Shown: positions 8,141 to 18,800, counted from the stretch's first letter. The stretch is DNA of 64,000 nt from UBA8199 sp964507045 (GCA_964507045.1 CAZDOO010000023.1:1-64000), one strand, 5' to 3'. Program-made: numbers and translations. Notes: generated by a model from the letters alone, not told the origin.

Positions 8141-10198
8141 TTACCCCGGCACGTTGTCCCGCAGTTCCTTCAGCCACACTTCGGCCTCGGAATCGCTGGG
8201 GGCGCGCCAGTCGCCGCGCGGGGAGAGCGAGCCGCCGGAGCCGACCTTCGGCCCGTTCGGGATGGCCGAGCGCTTGAACTGGCTGAGCTTGAAGAAGCGG
8301 TAGAGGAATACCCCCAGCCACTTCTTGATGGTGCGTAGGTCATACTGCTGCCGCTTGGCCGCCGGCAATAACTCCGGCCAGGCGCCGCGGTGCTTGTCGC
8401 CCCACGCGTGCAGGGCCAGGAACGCGACCTTGCTGGGGCGGAATCCGTGCCGCGTGATGAAGTAGAGGTTGAAGTCTTGCAGCTCGTAAGGGCCGACTTT
8501 GTCGGAGGTTTTCTGTGCGGGCTGGGCCGAGTCGCCTTCCTGGTTGGGTACCAGCTCCGGGGAAATCTCGGTGGCCAGGATTGCTTCCAGGACGGCATTG
8601 GTTGCGGGGTCGAACTCGTTCGAGGATACCACCCAGCGGATCAGGTGCTGGATGAGTGTCTTGCTGACCGAGCAATTCACGTTGTAGTGCGACATGTGGT
8701 CGCCGACGCCGTAGGTCATCCAGCCGAGCGCCAGCTCGCTCAGGTCGCCCGTGCCCAGCACCAGCGCGTGGTGCTGGTTGGCCAGGCGGAAGAGGTGGGA
8801 CGTGCGCTCGCCCGCCTGCACGTTCTCGAAGGTGACGTCATAGACCGGCATGCCGCCCGCGAAGGGATGGCCGATGTCGCGGAACATTTGCTTGCACGAG
8901 GGGCGGATATCAATCTCACTCGCCGTGACCCCCAGCGCCTTCATCAGCTTGTGGGCGTTGGTGAGAGTCAGCTTGCTCGTCGCAAACCCGGGCATGGTGT
9001 AGGCCAGGATGTTCTTCCGCGGCAGCCCCAGCCGGTCCATGGTCCGGGCGGCCACGATGAGCGCCTGCGTCGAGTCCAGGCCGCCCGAGATGCCGATGAC
9101 GACCCGTTTGGTGCCCACGCTCGACAGCCGTTTGAGCAGGCCATGCACCTGGATGTTGTAGGCCTCGAAACACCGCTGGTCGCGCTCGCGCGCGTCGCTC
9201 GGCACGTAGGGGAACCGCGGGAACTCCCGCTGCAAGGGAACCCGGCCCTCCGGCACGCGGAATTCGAACGAAATGCGCCGCATCGCTTGCAGGCGCGCGC
9301 GGTAATCGCCCACGGAATCGCTGAAGCTGCTCGTGCGCATCCGGTCGTGCATCAGGCGTTCCAAGTCAATGTCCGCCGTGATCATCTGCTCGCCGTCTGC
9401 AAACCGTGCGGACTCTACCAGCAGGTCGGCATTCTCGTAGATCAGCGCGTGTCCGTCCCAGGCCAGGTCGGTCGTGGATTCGCCCGGCCCGGCGCAGGAA
9501 TAGAGGTAGGCGGCGATGCACTTGCCCGATTGGGAGGCGCACAGGTTGCGGCGGTAGTCGGCCTTCCCGATGGTGATGTTGCTGGCGGAGAGGTTCACCA
9601 GCACCGTCGCGCCTGCCAGCGCGGCGTAAGTGCTGGGCGGGATGGGGGTCCAGACGTCCTCGCAAATCTCGGCGTGCAGCCGGAACCCCTCGAAGTTGCC
9701 CGCCTCGAACACCAGGTCGTTGCCGAACGGCACGCGTTTGCCCAGGAATGTGACCTCGCGGCTCACCGCGTCGCGGCTGGAGGCGAACTGCCGCTTCTCG
9801 TAGTACTCGCGGTAGTTCGGCAAGTAGGTCTTGGGCACCAGCCCCAGCACCCGCCCGCGATAGATCACCACCGCGCAATTGAACAGTTTCGCCTCGAACA
9901 TCAGCGGCGCTCCCACGACCAGCACGGGGGTGAGCGCTGTGCTCGCCCTGACCAACTGCGCGATCGCGGCCTTGCTCGCATCCAGCAGCGCATCCTGGTG
10001 GAACAAGTCGTCGTTCGAGTAGGCCGACAGCCCCAGTTCCGGGAACAGCGCCACGGCAACCTTAGCCCGGGACGCCTGCCGCGCCAGGGCGAGCGTGCGC
10101 TCAAGGTTGAAGGCGGGATCGGCCACCCGCAGCGATGGCATGCACACGGCCGCCCGGATCATGCCATGCGAATAGATTGAATCAAAACGCTCACGCAT
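8141..10198 (-). CDS. nadE: Glutamine-dependent NAD+ synthase
   Basis: The 685-residue cytoplasmic enzyme amidates nicotinate adenine dinucleotide to NAD+ using glutamine. The N-terminal nitrilase-type glutaminase domain (about 1-300) shows the Glu of VALFPELGLSAY, the Lys of LVPKTYLPNYREYYEKR and the nucleophilic Cys of AEICEDVWTP. The C-terminal synthetase (about 340-680) has the ATP pyrophosphatase loop VVIGISGGLDST. The length fits the long glutamine-using form. ATG 10198 (MRERFDSIYSHGMIR) is chosen because homologues begin with a similar YSHG segment; 14 codons remain open upstream. Together with nadC at 48860 it gives the window two NAD synthesis genes, far apart. Confidence 0.96.
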   Translation of the reverse strand: MRERFDSIYSHGMIRAAVCMPSLRVADPAFNLERTLALARQASRAKVAVALFPELGLSAYSNDDLFHQDALLDASKAAIAQLVRASTALTPVLVVGAPLMFEAKLFNCAVVIYRGRVLGLVPKTYLPNYREYYEKRQFASSRDAVSREVTFLGKRVPFGNDLVFEAGNFEGFRLHAEICEDVWTPIPPSTYAALAGATVLVNLSASNITIGKADYRRNLCASQSGKCIAAYLYSCAGPGESTTDLAWDGHALIYENADLLVESARFADGEQMITADIDLERLMHDRMRTSSFSDSVGDYRARLQAMRRISFEFRVPEGRVPLQREFPRFPYVPSDARERDQRCFEAYNIQVHGLLKRLSSVGTKRVVIGISGGLDSTQALIVAARTMDRLGLPRKNILAYTMPGFATSKLTLTNAHKLMKALGVTASEIDIRPSCKQMFRDIGHPFAGGMPVYDVTFENVQAGERTSHLFRLANQHHALVLGTGDLSELALGWMTYGVGDHMSHYNVNCSVSKTLIQHLIRWVVSSNEFDPATNAVLEAILATEISPELVPNQEGDSAQPAQKTSDKVGPYELQDFNLYFITRHGFRPSKVAFLALHAWGDKHRGAWPELLPAAKRQQYDLRTIKKWLGVFLYRFFKLSQFKRSAIPNGPKVGSGGSLSPRGDWRAPSDSEAEVWLKELRDNVPG

Positions 10199-10369
10199 AA
10201 CCTTCCACTTACCGCAAGGCGGGCTGATTTCCAATGACAAACTGGCCGACCAGCGAGGGACATAGCCCGAGTTCTGATGGGGTGCCCGGTCTGGAGGTGT
10301 TTGACATTGCTCTGGAGGCGGAGGTAGCTGCGGTTGAGAAGTACCTTGGCAGGTGACCTTCGTGGCCCG

Positions 10370-11776
10370 TCATTTCTGCCGGAACTGGTAAACGTGCACC
10401 TCGAACGGGCCAAACCAGTCCGCGAAGCTGCCGTGTTCCGCATCCACTTTCCGCGGCTCCTCGAAGACCACCGTTCCCGCACCTTCACCGTGGACCTTCT
10501 GGGGCAAGCCGCTGAAGCGCACGCGGATCGTGGGGCCCTCCTTCTTGCAGGCCAGCACGTAGATGTCATCCCCCGCCTCGCGCACCAGCCATTCGAGGGC
10601 GCTGGCATCTGCACTGACCGCATCCTGCACGAACTGTCCCGGGGTTGCTGCCTGGCGGTTCTGTTCCTCTTCCTTATTCGCCACCGCGCGCTTTGGAGGA
10701 GCTTCCGCCACAACCTTGAGCTTGAGGTTGGAGTTGGCCGCCAGCAGGGCCGGGAGGATCGGTGACTTCGGCCCGATCTCCTCGAAGAGCGGGCGCATCA
10801 CGCGGTCGAAATATGTCCAGTTGAATCCCCGGGGCTTATCCCGCTCGTTGAGCGTCTGCGGCAGACCGCCGCCGAAATAGGTCAGCCCGCGGGCGCCGTT
10901 GATGATCGCCTCGTAGGCCATGAAGCGCTGCTCCGGAAACGTCGGGAAGCGCAGCGTGCGCCCGGGCTTGACTACGCCCGAGAAGGCGATCTGGAGCGTC
11001 ATCCAGAACGGCTTTTCGCCCGCCACTTGCTTCATCATGCGGGTGAAGTCGCCCACCATGCTCAGCTCATTGTTCTTCTCCTCCGAATGCACTCCGGGCG
11101 GATAGCTCACCGGATAGATGTCTATGCCGCCGACGTCCCACCCCGCGTCGTAGCGTTTCAGCGAGGCCACAGTTCCGCGCGGCGCCTGCACCAGCCAGAT
11201 GGGATGGTCTGGATCGAGTTCGCGGAGGAGCTGTGCCACGTGCGCAACCTGCTGCGGCGTTGATTTCCCGGAGTTATGCGAGTTTCCCCAATCCGGTTCG
11301 TCGGCGCCTTTCCATAGGCCCATGCCGGGGGAGTCCTTGAAGGCGGCAATCACCTTCCGCAGCTTCGCCTCCTGCTTCTGGTCGCCCGGGTCGAAGTTGG
11401 AGAGGTCCCAGCCCAGCCACGGGCAGCAGCGCAGCCCGCCCGCCGCCGCCGCGGCTTGCATCGCCTTCTCCCGCTCGATCGTCTCGCCGTTCCAGGCCGG
11501 GCCGCCAGACCGCATGAACACCACGCCGCAGTCTGCGAACTCCGCGTAGGCCGGCCGGCCGTTGGGGGCCTTGGCGTCCGGCTCCGGCACAATGGTCAAG
11601 TTGAGGGGGAACTTCTTTTGCCCATCCACTACCAGCGCCCCTGCGTCGTCGAACGCGATCTTCGCCGGCTTCGTCAGCGCCTCCGCCGCCCGCGCCGGCG
11701 CGCTCAATCCCGCCGCCAATAGAGCTGCTCCCGTGCATCCGCCCGCCAGCGTTCTGAAGAACTTTGCAGCAATCAC
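10370..11776 (-). CDS. Secreted glycoside hydrolase-like TIM-barrel protein
   Basis: This 468-residue protein has a Sec signal peptide (IAAKFFRTLAGGCTGAALLA, then APARA). The body reads like a glycoside-hydrolase-type TIM barrel: GLRCCPWLGWDLSNF, a possible acid/base Glu in MGLWKGADEPDWGN, VGGIDIYPVSYPP, and INGARGLTYFGGG. A C-terminal beta-domain follows. No CAZy family could be assigned by eye. GTG 11776 is taken as the start because it is preceded by AAGGA nine bases upstream and opens the signal peptide; the frame continues upstream into a repeat element. Expression may therefore be influenced by the element at 11844-12257, which occupies the upstream region. Confidence 0.7.
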   Translation of the reverse strand: MIAAKFFRTLAGGCTGAALLAAGLSAPARAAEALTKPAKIAFDDAGALVVDGQKKFPLNLTIVPEPDAKAPNGRPAYAEFADCGVVFMRSGGPAWNGETIEREKAMQAAAAAGGLRCCPWLGWDLSNFDPGDQKQEAKLRKVIAAFKDSPGMGLWKGADEPDWGNSHNSGKSTPQQVAHVAQLLRELDPDHPIWLVQAPRGTVASLKRYDAGWDVGGIDIYPVSYPPGVHSEEKNNELSMVGDFTRMMKQVAGEKPFWMTLQIAFSGVVKPGRTLRFPTFPEQRFMAYEAIINGARGLTYFGGGLPQTLNERDKPRGFNWTYFDRVMRPLFEEIGPKSPILPALLAANSNLKLKVVAEAPPKRAVANKEEEQNRQAATPGQFVQDAVSADASALEWLVREAGDDIYVLACKKEGPTIRVRFSGLPQKVHGEGAGTVVFEEPRKVDAEHGSFADWFGPFEVHVYQFRQK

Positions 11777-11843
11777 GAGCGCTATCCTTGACGAGACAGA
11801 TGCCGGTTCGTCAATGAGAATGTCGTCTGGTGCGCCACGCGAA

Positions 11844-12257
11844 GCGCATCTCACTTTCCCGCAATAAAGCGAGATGCGCCGGTCGTGCGCGGCGCAACCC
11901 GACACCCCCCCCGGTTGGCCCGGGCTCCCTCCCCATCCTTGCGCCAGCCCCCCTCCGTCTCCTCACCGTATACACACCGTAGCACCTCTCATAATTTATG
12001 AGAGGTGCTACGGTGTGTATACGGTGTGTAGACGGTGAGATAGGCCTGGGTGGAGCGGCATAGGCCCCGGATCGGGAGGTTGCCGGCCTTTTAGGGCCGT
12101 TCGGATCGCGAGCCGACCCCGGCCGTCAAGTGGTGCGGCGCGCAGCTCGGCCTGTAACAAACGCCTATATTCCGGTCGGCCCGGCCAGGAGTTGACCCGG
12201 GGAGCCGACCAGAATGTCGGCGCCCCGACCCTCCCGTTGCAGGAAAGTGAGATGCGC
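11844..12257. mobile_element. MITE-like element, copy A, with terminal inverted repeats
   Basis: The ends are 16-bp inverted repeats: gcgcatctcactttcc at 11844-11859 and its complement at 12242-12257. A second gagatgcgcc at 11871-11880 makes a hairpin of the left end. The centre is a perfect palindrome (separate entry). Both halves are recognisably homologous, in reverse complement, to the element at 26001-26411; shared blocks include cctgtaacaaacgcctata and aggagttgacccgg. No reading frame of transposase type exists inside, so it would be non-autonomous. It fills most of the 11777-12404 gap between two divergent genes. No clear target-site duplication was seen. Confidence 0.75.
11965..12043. 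repeat. Perfect 30-bp-arm palindrome with 11-bp units
   Basis: Arms 11965-11994 and 11996-12025 are perfectly complementary around a single t at 11995. The inner core (cacctctcataa and its complement) is identical to the one at 26.25 kb, whereas the outer part differs. The outer right side is three 11-bp units: cggtgtgtata, cggtgtgtaga and cggtgagatag (12011-12043). It would form a very stable hairpin or cruciform. Confidence 0.9.
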
Positions 12258-12404
12258 CACGCCACGCGAACCCCTGCCTTGCCGGATAGGTGAGTGAGGC
12301 AACCCGCGTTGAGATTGGCGGGTGCGCGCAAATGAACTTTCGGGCGGGCTGCCCGGCAGACGCGGCTTGGCAGGCGGGCGTCCTTTTTGTAGTAACCAGC
12401 AGGA

Positions 12405-13178
12405 ATGCAGCCCTATGACAGGCGATTTGGCGGCATTGGCCGCTTGTATGGCCAGGACGGACTTGACCGGCTCCGCCGCGGCCATGTCTGCGTGGTCGGT
12501 TTGGGCGGGGTCGGGTCGTGGGCGGTCGAGGCGCTGGCGCGCTCGGGGGTCGGGGAGTTGACCCTGGTGGACTTGGACGATGTCTGCATCAGCAACGTCA
12601 ACCGGCAAGTCCATGCGCTGGAGGGTGAATTAGGCAAGCCGAAAGTGGAAGTGCTGGCGCGGCGCGTGCAGGCGATTAATCCCGACTGCACAGTGCATCC
12701 GCTTCAGGCGTTCTTCCTCAAGTCTAATGCGGAGGAAGTGCTTCAGGCGCCCTATGGTTATGTGCTGGATGCCATTGACAGCCCGTCGCGGAAGTGCCTC
12801 TTGATCGCCCTGTGCCATAAGCGGGGCATCCCGGTGATTGCGACCGGCGCCGCGGGCGGTCGGCGGGACCCGACCGCGGTGGAGGTCATGGATCTGGCCT
12901 TCACGAGCCATGACCGCCTGTTGCAGGAAGTGCGGTGGGGACTGCGGGCGCAGCACGGATTCCCGCGCGGCGCGCATCCCTTCGGCGTGGAGTGCGTCGT
13001 GTCACGGGAGCGGATGGTGTATCCCGGCAAAGACGGCTCGATCTGCGCCACGCCCGCGGCCAAGCCGGACCTGCGTCTGGACTGCAGGGGCGGCTTTGGC
13101 ACGGCGAGCTTTGTCACCGGCACGTTCGGCTTTGTGGCTGCCTCGCGCATCGTCCAGAAGATCGCCACCCGCGCTTAA
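12405..13178 (+). CDS. tcdA: tRNA threonylcarbamoyladenosine dehydratase (TcdA/CsdL type)
   Basis: The 257-residue E1-like ThiF-fold enzyme is ATP-dependent and cyclises t6A37 in tRNA to ct6A. It opens with RRFGGIGRLYGQDGLDRL, typical of TcdA, then the nucleotide-binding loop VVGLGGVGSWAVEALARSGV, the acidic LVDLDDVCISNVNRQ, and the adenylation region VIATGAAGGRRDPT. There is no rhodanese or ThiS partner nearby, which argues for TcdA rather than ThiF/MoeB. It begins at ATG 12405, about 150 bases past the end of repeat element A. It converges with the TatD-like gene, with one base between the stops. Confidence 0.92.
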   Translation: MQPYDRRFGGIGRLYGQDGLDRLRRGHVCVVGLGGVGSWAVEALARSGVGELTLVDLDDVCISNVNRQVHALEGELGKPKVEVLARRVQAINPDCTVHPLQAFFLKSNAEEVLQAPYGYVLDAIDSPSRKCLLIALCHKRGIPVIATGAAGGRRDPTAVEVMDLAFTSHDRLLQEVRWGLRAQHGFPRGAHPFGVECVVSRERMVYPGKDGSICATPAAKPDLRLDCRGGFGTASFVTGTFGFVAASRIVQKIATRA

Positions 13179-13179
13179 G

Positions 13180-13995
13180 TTATTCACGGGCCAGCGATCC
13201 AAACAGCCGCAGGAAGTTGGCCTCCACCCGCTCCGCCAGCGCCTCCGTCGGCTCGCCGAACAATTCCGCCGCGAATTGATAAACCGCCCGAAGATTGGCC
13301 GGGTGGTTGATTGCTTTGCCGGTCTGCGCATCCGTGAGCGGATAGCGGTTAAGCTCGTCAGGCAAGAGCTGGTCCGGCGCGTCGGTCTCGATCAGCAGGC
13401 GGCTGGCCGGCACACACTTAAAGGCTTCGCGCTGGCGCGCCTTGCGCTCGTGCGCGAAGTAACCCGGCAGTGAGAAAAAGGCGCCCAACTCGGCCAGCGG
13501 TGTGATCATTTCCCGTGGACCGCCATAGGAATGGAGCACAAAACCGCAGCGTGGCCGCGGCTCCGCGCGCAGGATTTCCAGCAGCCGGCCCCAGGCCTGC
13601 AGACAATGAATGCTGAGCGGAAGGTTGCGCTCCGCCGCCAGCCGCAGTTGCCAGATGAATGCCGGCTCCTGTTGCTCGGGGGCGCGGTCTTTGATCCAGC
13701 GATCCAGGCCCGCCTCTCCAATCGCGGATGGGACTGCGTTCAAGTGCCGCACGAGCGCAACCTGCCAGTCCGGCGACCGCTCCTTCACATACCAGGGGTG
13801 ACAGCCGAAGGAGGGAATAACCTGGGGGCACTCGCGGGCCAGTGCCAGCACTTCCGGCCAATCAGCCTCGCAGGAACCGTTGACCACCATCCAGGCCACG
13901 CCCTCGCGCCGCACCGCCCTCAGGACGGCCTCGCGGCAGGGGGCAAGCCGTTCGTCGTGCAGATGGTTATGCGCGTCGCAGAGCCGATAGGTCAT
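13180..13995 (-). CDS. TatD-family metal-dependent hydrolase
   Basis: This 271-residue amidohydrolase-superfamily TIM barrel resembles TatD/YcfH DNases. It starts with the metal motif CDAHNHLHDERL and continues with PSFGCHPWYVKERS, AIGEAGLDRWIKDR, LPLSIHCLQAWGRLLEIL, GFVLHSYGGPREM and the late metal Asp in LLIETDAPDQLLPDE. Members are metal-dependent nucleases involved in DNA repair or RNA quality control. ATG 13995 (MTYRLCDAHNH) is the natural start. The frame stays open far upstream, opposite the next gene, but that part is non-coding. It is convergent with tcdA and divergent from the DUF1846 gene. Confidence 0.9.
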   Translation of the reverse strand: MTYRLCDAHNHLHDERLAPCREAVLRAVRREGVAWMVVNGSCEADWPEVLALARECPQVIPSFGCHPWYVKERSPDWQVALVRHLNAVPSAIGEAGLDRWIKDRAPEQQEPAFIWQLRLAAERNLPLSIHCLQAWGRLLEILRAEPRPRCGFVLHSYGGPREMITPLAELGAFFSLPGYFAHERKARQREAFKCVPASRLLIETDAPDQLLPDELNRYPLTDAQTGKAINHPANLRAVYQFAAELFGEPTEALAERVEANFLRLFGSLARE

Positions 13996-14181
13996 CAGGT
14001 AGTCATGGAGGTGGTTCAGTGTCTGACAGATACTACCATATTTGTCCGTTTTGCCACCCCTGAACCGCCTGGTATTCCGCGTAGCGCGATTTGGCCACGG
14101 GCGCGGCATCTGTCGGCTTTCCAAGCCCGGTTCACGCCTGTAGGTTGGGGAGCGATGGCAACACAGCCGATGAAATAACCC

Positions 14182-15699
14182 ATGCCCGCAACCACCGCTT
14201 TCAACAACGAACACTACCTCGAACAACAGAGCGCCGCGATTCTCGAGCGCGTCAACGGCGCCGATCACAAGCTCTACCTGGAGTTCGGCGGCAAATTGCT
14301 GCTCGATTATCATGCGGCGCGGGTGCTGCCCGGTTTTCAGCCCGAGGTTAAAATGCGGCTGCTGCAGCGGCTTCAAGACCGGGCAGAAGTGGTCCTGTGC
14401 ATCTTCGCGGGGGATATCGAGAAGAAGAAGATGCGCGCCGACTTCGGCATTCCTTACGACACCGACGCGCTCAAGACCATTGACGAGGTGCGCGAATGGG
14501 GCATCACCGTGCGGGCTGTGGTTATTACGCGGTTTGACAATCAGCCCGCGGCGGTTGCTTTCAAGAACAAGCTGGAACGCCGCGGCATTCGCGTCTACAC
14601 GCACCGCGCGACCAAGGGCTACCCCACGAGTGTGGATACGATTGTCAGCGACGAGGGCTACGGCGCCAATCCCTACATCGAGACGGAACGCCCGATCGTG
14701 GTGGTCACCGGGCCGGGACCGGGCAGCGGCAAACTGGCCACCTGCCTGTCGCAGCTTTACCACGAGCATAAAAGGGGGCGCAATGCCAGCTATGCGAAGT
14801 TCGAGACTTTCCCGATCTGGAACCTGCCGTTGAAACATGAGGTAAATGTGGCCTACGAAGCCGCCACAGCCGAACTCAAGGATGTGAACCTCATTGACCA
14901 TTTCCATCTGGAGGCCTACGGCCAGCCGGCTATCAACTACAACCGCGACATCGAAGCCTTCCCGCTGGTGCGCCGGATCATCGAGCGCATTACCGGCCGT
15001 TCCTCCTGCTATAAGTCTCCCACGGACATGGGAGTAAACCGCGCCGGATTCGGCATCATGGACGACGCCGCCTGCCGCGCGGCGGCGCGCCAGGAGATTA
15101 TCCGGCGATATTTCAACTACGCCTGCGAGTACGCGATGGGGCTGGTGGAACGCGACGCTCTGGAGCGGGTCGAACTGATCATGCGCAACCTGGGTTTGAG
15201 CACCACCGATCGCAGAGTGGTGGCGCCGGCCCAGGAAGCGGCGCGCCAGGCGCAGACTTGCGGCAAGGGCAGCAACGGCTTCTTCTGCGGCGCGGCCATC
15301 GAACTGCGGGATGGGCGAATCATCACCGGCAAGAACTCGCCGCTGATGCACGCCGCCTCAAGCCTGGTGCTCAACGCCGCGAAAACCCTCGCCAACATCC
15401 CCGAGGCGATTCACCTGCTGCCGACCAATGTGACCCGGTCGCTCAGCCATTTCAAAACGGATGTGCTCAAGGGCCGGGGCACCAGCCTGGATCTGGAGGA
15501 AACCCTCATCGCGCTGAGCATTAGCGCCCTGATGAATCCTGCCGCGGAAGCCGCCATCGAGCGCTTGAAAGAACTCAATGGCTGCGACGTTCATCTCACG
15601 CATATCCCTTCCCCCGGCGACGCTGCCGGGCTGCGCAAGCTGGGCGCCAGCACCACCAGCGAACCGGAGTTCGCCTCGAAACACCTGTTTGCAGGCTGA
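14182..15699 (+). CDS. DUF1846 (UPF0371) family protein
   Basis: The 505-residue cytoplasmic protein matches the UPF0371/DUF1846 family over its full length. Features include NGADHKLYLEFGGKLLLDYHAARVLPGF, VLCIFAGDIEKKKMRADFG, TVRAVVITRFDNQPAA, the nucleotide-loop-like VVVTGPGPGSGKLATCLSQL, KSPTDMGVNRAGFGI and IITGKNSPLMHAASSLVLNA. The family has structures but no settled biochemical role. The conserved GPGPGSGKLATCLSQLYHE segment suggests nucleotide or phosphate binding. It is preceded by a 186-base divergent gap to the TatD-like gene and followed by the convergent kinase gene. Confidence 0.92.
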   Translation: MPATTAFNNEHYLEQQSAAILERVNGADHKLYLEFGGKLLLDYHAARVLPGFQPEVKMRLLQRLQDRAEVVLCIFAGDIEKKKMRADFGIPYDTDALKTIDEVREWGITVRAVVITRFDNQPAAVAFKNKLERRGIRVYTHRATKGYPTSVDTIVSDEGYGANPYIETERPIVVVTGPGPGSGKLATCLSQLYHEHKRGRNASYAKFETFPIWNLPLKHEVNVAYEAATAELKDVNLIDHFHLEAYGQPAINYNRDIEAFPLVRRIIERITGRSSCYKSPTDMGVNRAGFGIMDDAACRAAARQEIIRRYFNYACEYAMGLVERDALERVELIMRNLGLSTTDRRVVAPAQEAARQAQTCGKGSNGFFCGAAIELRDGRIITGKNSPLMHAASSLVLNAAKTLANIPEAIHLLPTNVTRSLSHFKTDVLKGRGTSLDLEETLIALSISALMNPAAEAAIERLKELNGCDVHLTHIPSPGDAAGLRKLGASTTSEPEFASKHLFAG

Positions 15700-15811
15700 T
15701 GCGGCAGGGCGCACGCGGGCGGTTGAAAGCTCCGGCCCGCCGGGATTCTGCTTCGCACTTGTCCCGGAGAGCGGCAAGCAGAACAGCCACAGTGTTCTTG
15801 CCGAAATAATG

Positions 15812-18800
15812 TCAGCGCGGGACCGGCCAGGTGCCGGCAAGACGATCTTGCAGCCCGCGCTTCGGCAAAGCGACGGAGGCCGCGGCCAGCAGGCCGAGCA
15901 ACGCCAAGGCCACATAGGGTTGCCAAGTCAGATGCCTTGCAATCGCGAGAACCGCCACAGCGAACAGGGGCACCACCGGGCTCCACGCCACGAGGGCTCG
16001 CCAGAACAGGCGCAACCGCGAAGCGCGCGCGCCGTCCTTCCTGACATAAGTCACGCCGGCGATGAGCAGAACCACCCCGCCGCGGAACAGCAGGGCCGCT
16101 ACCAGTGCCGGCAGGCCAACATAGACCAGCAGCGCCACGGCTAGCACCATGACCGGGAGCGCGGGGGGCGGTTTCTCGCCAAAGAACGGTTGCTTGGGGA
16201 CGTGCTTGCCCACCACCGCGTCGGCCTCTTTGATCTCGGCTTCCGTGGGCGCAGGATGGTCGGTCACGCTCTGTTCGGCAAACTTCCGGCCCTCTCCCTT
16301 GATCATGCTCACCACCATCCAGCTCGACCAGGCGGTTTCATTAGTAATGAGGCCGCGGTAATGGTGGGCGATGTAAATGGCGAACTGGCGGTCGGTGGGC
16401 AAGTGCGCGTTCTTGCCTCCCCAGAACCGCCCCGACGTTCGCATCTGCAGCAGGGAGCTCAGCTCCATCAAGCCCGGGTTCTTCCGGGTAAGTTCCTGGA
16501 CGAAGGTTAGGCCGAAAACCCCGCCCACGCACGCCAGCAAGGGAACGGCAAGGCACCCCCCAACCAGCGCGGCCCGCCGCCACCGCGAGACCACCGCCAC
16601 CCGATTTAACAGCGGCTTGAGGGCCGCCGCCACTGCATCGGCGCCAGCCATCTGCGACAGGTCTTTTAGGAAGGCCCGCGCGTGCAGCGGCAGCACCGCC
16701 ACATCGCCCGCAGCCTTCCCGCTGGGTGTCCCGGTTCCTTTCAATGCCGTCATGGCCACTTCGGTGAGAAAGCCTGGGGTGGTCTGGGGTGGGGAACTCA
16801 CATTTGATTCAGCCTTCGGCCTTCCAAACTCGGATTTCCCAATCAGGCCAGGGGCGGGGAAGTCCAGCAGCTTGGCGCGGCCTTCGGCGGTGATCCAGAT
16901 GCGGTTGAGGGCGAGTTCCGGCAAGGTGCCCTCCTTTTCTGCTAAGCTGATTTCGGTGGCCAAGTCATGCAGCCAGTAGCGCACCTCGCGCCAGGCTTGG
17001 GGCTGCCCAACCAACTCGAGCAGGGGTCGGCCATTGAGGGCCTCGAAGGCGTCCCAGTTTCCCTCGGGTGACCGTTTCCCGGTGAGCCAACGCAGGCGCC
17101 CCACCCGGCCCAGATTGCGCAACCGGGCTGGCGCCGGTTCCGTGCCTGGAGCTACCACCCGGATCCAGACCTTGCGCAAGAGCTTTAGATCGTAGCCCAG
17201 AAACCATTTCACGTCGGCGGACTCGGCCAGCGGCTGCAGCACATGATAGGGGCCGATGGTAATGGCCGACTCTGTGGCCGGCGCGGGGGCTTCAGGCGCC
17301 ACCAACGCGGGCCGCGAGCCGAGGGCGGTCCGAGAGATGACCCGGGTCCCGGTCAGCAGGTCCTGGATCGCGGCGAAGCCGTTGCGTCGGCGCGCGGTGA
17401 CGAACAGCAACGCCATGACCACATAGATGGAAAGGCCCAGGAACATCTGGGTTGCCTGCGACGCGGCCACGTAAGCTCTTGGATTCATGCCGAAGGCCAG
17501 CCAATAGGGCGCGAACGGCGGCAGGATGAAAACCAGGGCGCGGAACAAGGCCCGCGCGAAGCCTGGCGGGTTCCGGTCCGGCCCGACGACACGCAACCGG
17601 CAGAGGACCTTGCCTGCCGCGGCGCCCAATCGGCCCTCGAACAGCGCAAAATAGAGGGTCACCCCGCAGACCCATGCGAACAAGCAGAGCAGCACCTTTG
17701 GCGAAAGCTGCATACTCTGCTCCATGAATGCCATCAGCCCCCCAAACGCCAACAGGTTGATTATGCATGCCACCAGGCCAAGGAGCGTCATGTCCACCAT
17801 GCCCGCCAGGAAACGCAGTCCCAGCGTGGCCGGTGTCGGTGCGACCGAACTGTAAGGCCCCAGCGCCCGGGCCAGGTCGGCGTAGCTCCTGAACCGCTCG
17901 CCGGGCTGCTTTTCGAGACACCGCAGCACCACTTTGGCCAGCCCTGAGGGCACTGGGGGACGGAATTGCCGCGGCGACGGCGGGCGCTGTTCAAGCACAG
18001 TGGCAAGAAGTTGCACCATGTTCTGGGCTTCAAAGGGCGTGCGGCCGGTCAGCAGGTAGTAGAGAGTGGCGCCGACCGAATACATATCCGAGCGCACGTT
18101 CAGTTCCTCGCCGCGCAATTGCTCCGGCGAGCAGAACGCCGGGGTGCCGAGGAAAGCGCCGGTAGCGGTCAGCGCCGGCTCCGTGCGAACGGCGGTCGAA
18201 ACCGAGAGGCCAAAGTCGCCAATCTTCACGACGCCGTCCTCGCCCACATAGCAGTTCGACGGCTTTACGTCCCGGTGCAGGATGCCAACGCGCTGGGCCG
18301 CGCCCAGACCCTCAACGATCTGCAGCACACAGTCCACCGCTTCGCCGACCGGGAGCGGTCCCCGGGCACGCACACGATCCTGCAAGGTGCCGCCGGCGAC
18401 CAGTTCCATCGTAATGACAGGTGTGCCGCCGATCTCCTCCGTGCCGAAGATATAGACGCTGTTGGGATGATTGATCGAGGCGGCCAGGCGCCCTTCGCGG
18501 AAGAACCGCTCGCGCGCGTCGGGCGCATCCAGCCGGTGGCTCAGGACTTTGAGCGCGACGCGGCGCCCGCTCTCCAAGTCTTGAGCTTCATACACCGCGC
18601 CCATGCCGCCCGCGCCGAGAACGCGAAGGATAGCGTAATGGCCCAATTGCTCACCCGGTTGCGGCAGGCTGCGGGACTTCGCCCCCGCTCCCGGCAGCAC
18701 AACTGTGCCGCCGGGACCGGTGTCGGGCTGCGTCTCCAGGGCAAGCTTGAGCAGACATTTCGGGCAGAGATCCGGCGGCGCGCCGGCGGGCAGCTCAGCG

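Noticed and set aside
8390..10180. Long plus-strand frame (596 codons) opposite nadE
   Set aside because: It mirrors nadE and arises from its GC-rich third positions; the composition (His/Arg/Gln-rich, no domain) is that of a shadow.
11965..12043. Palindrome as an intrinsic terminator
   Set aside because: No gene ends nearby (both neighbours diverge from it), and no T-run follows either arm.
13996..15351. Extension of the TatD-like frame across the opposite gene
   Set aside because: Sequence similarity to the TatD family begins at MTYRLCDAHNH (13995); the rest is antisense to the DUF1846 gene.
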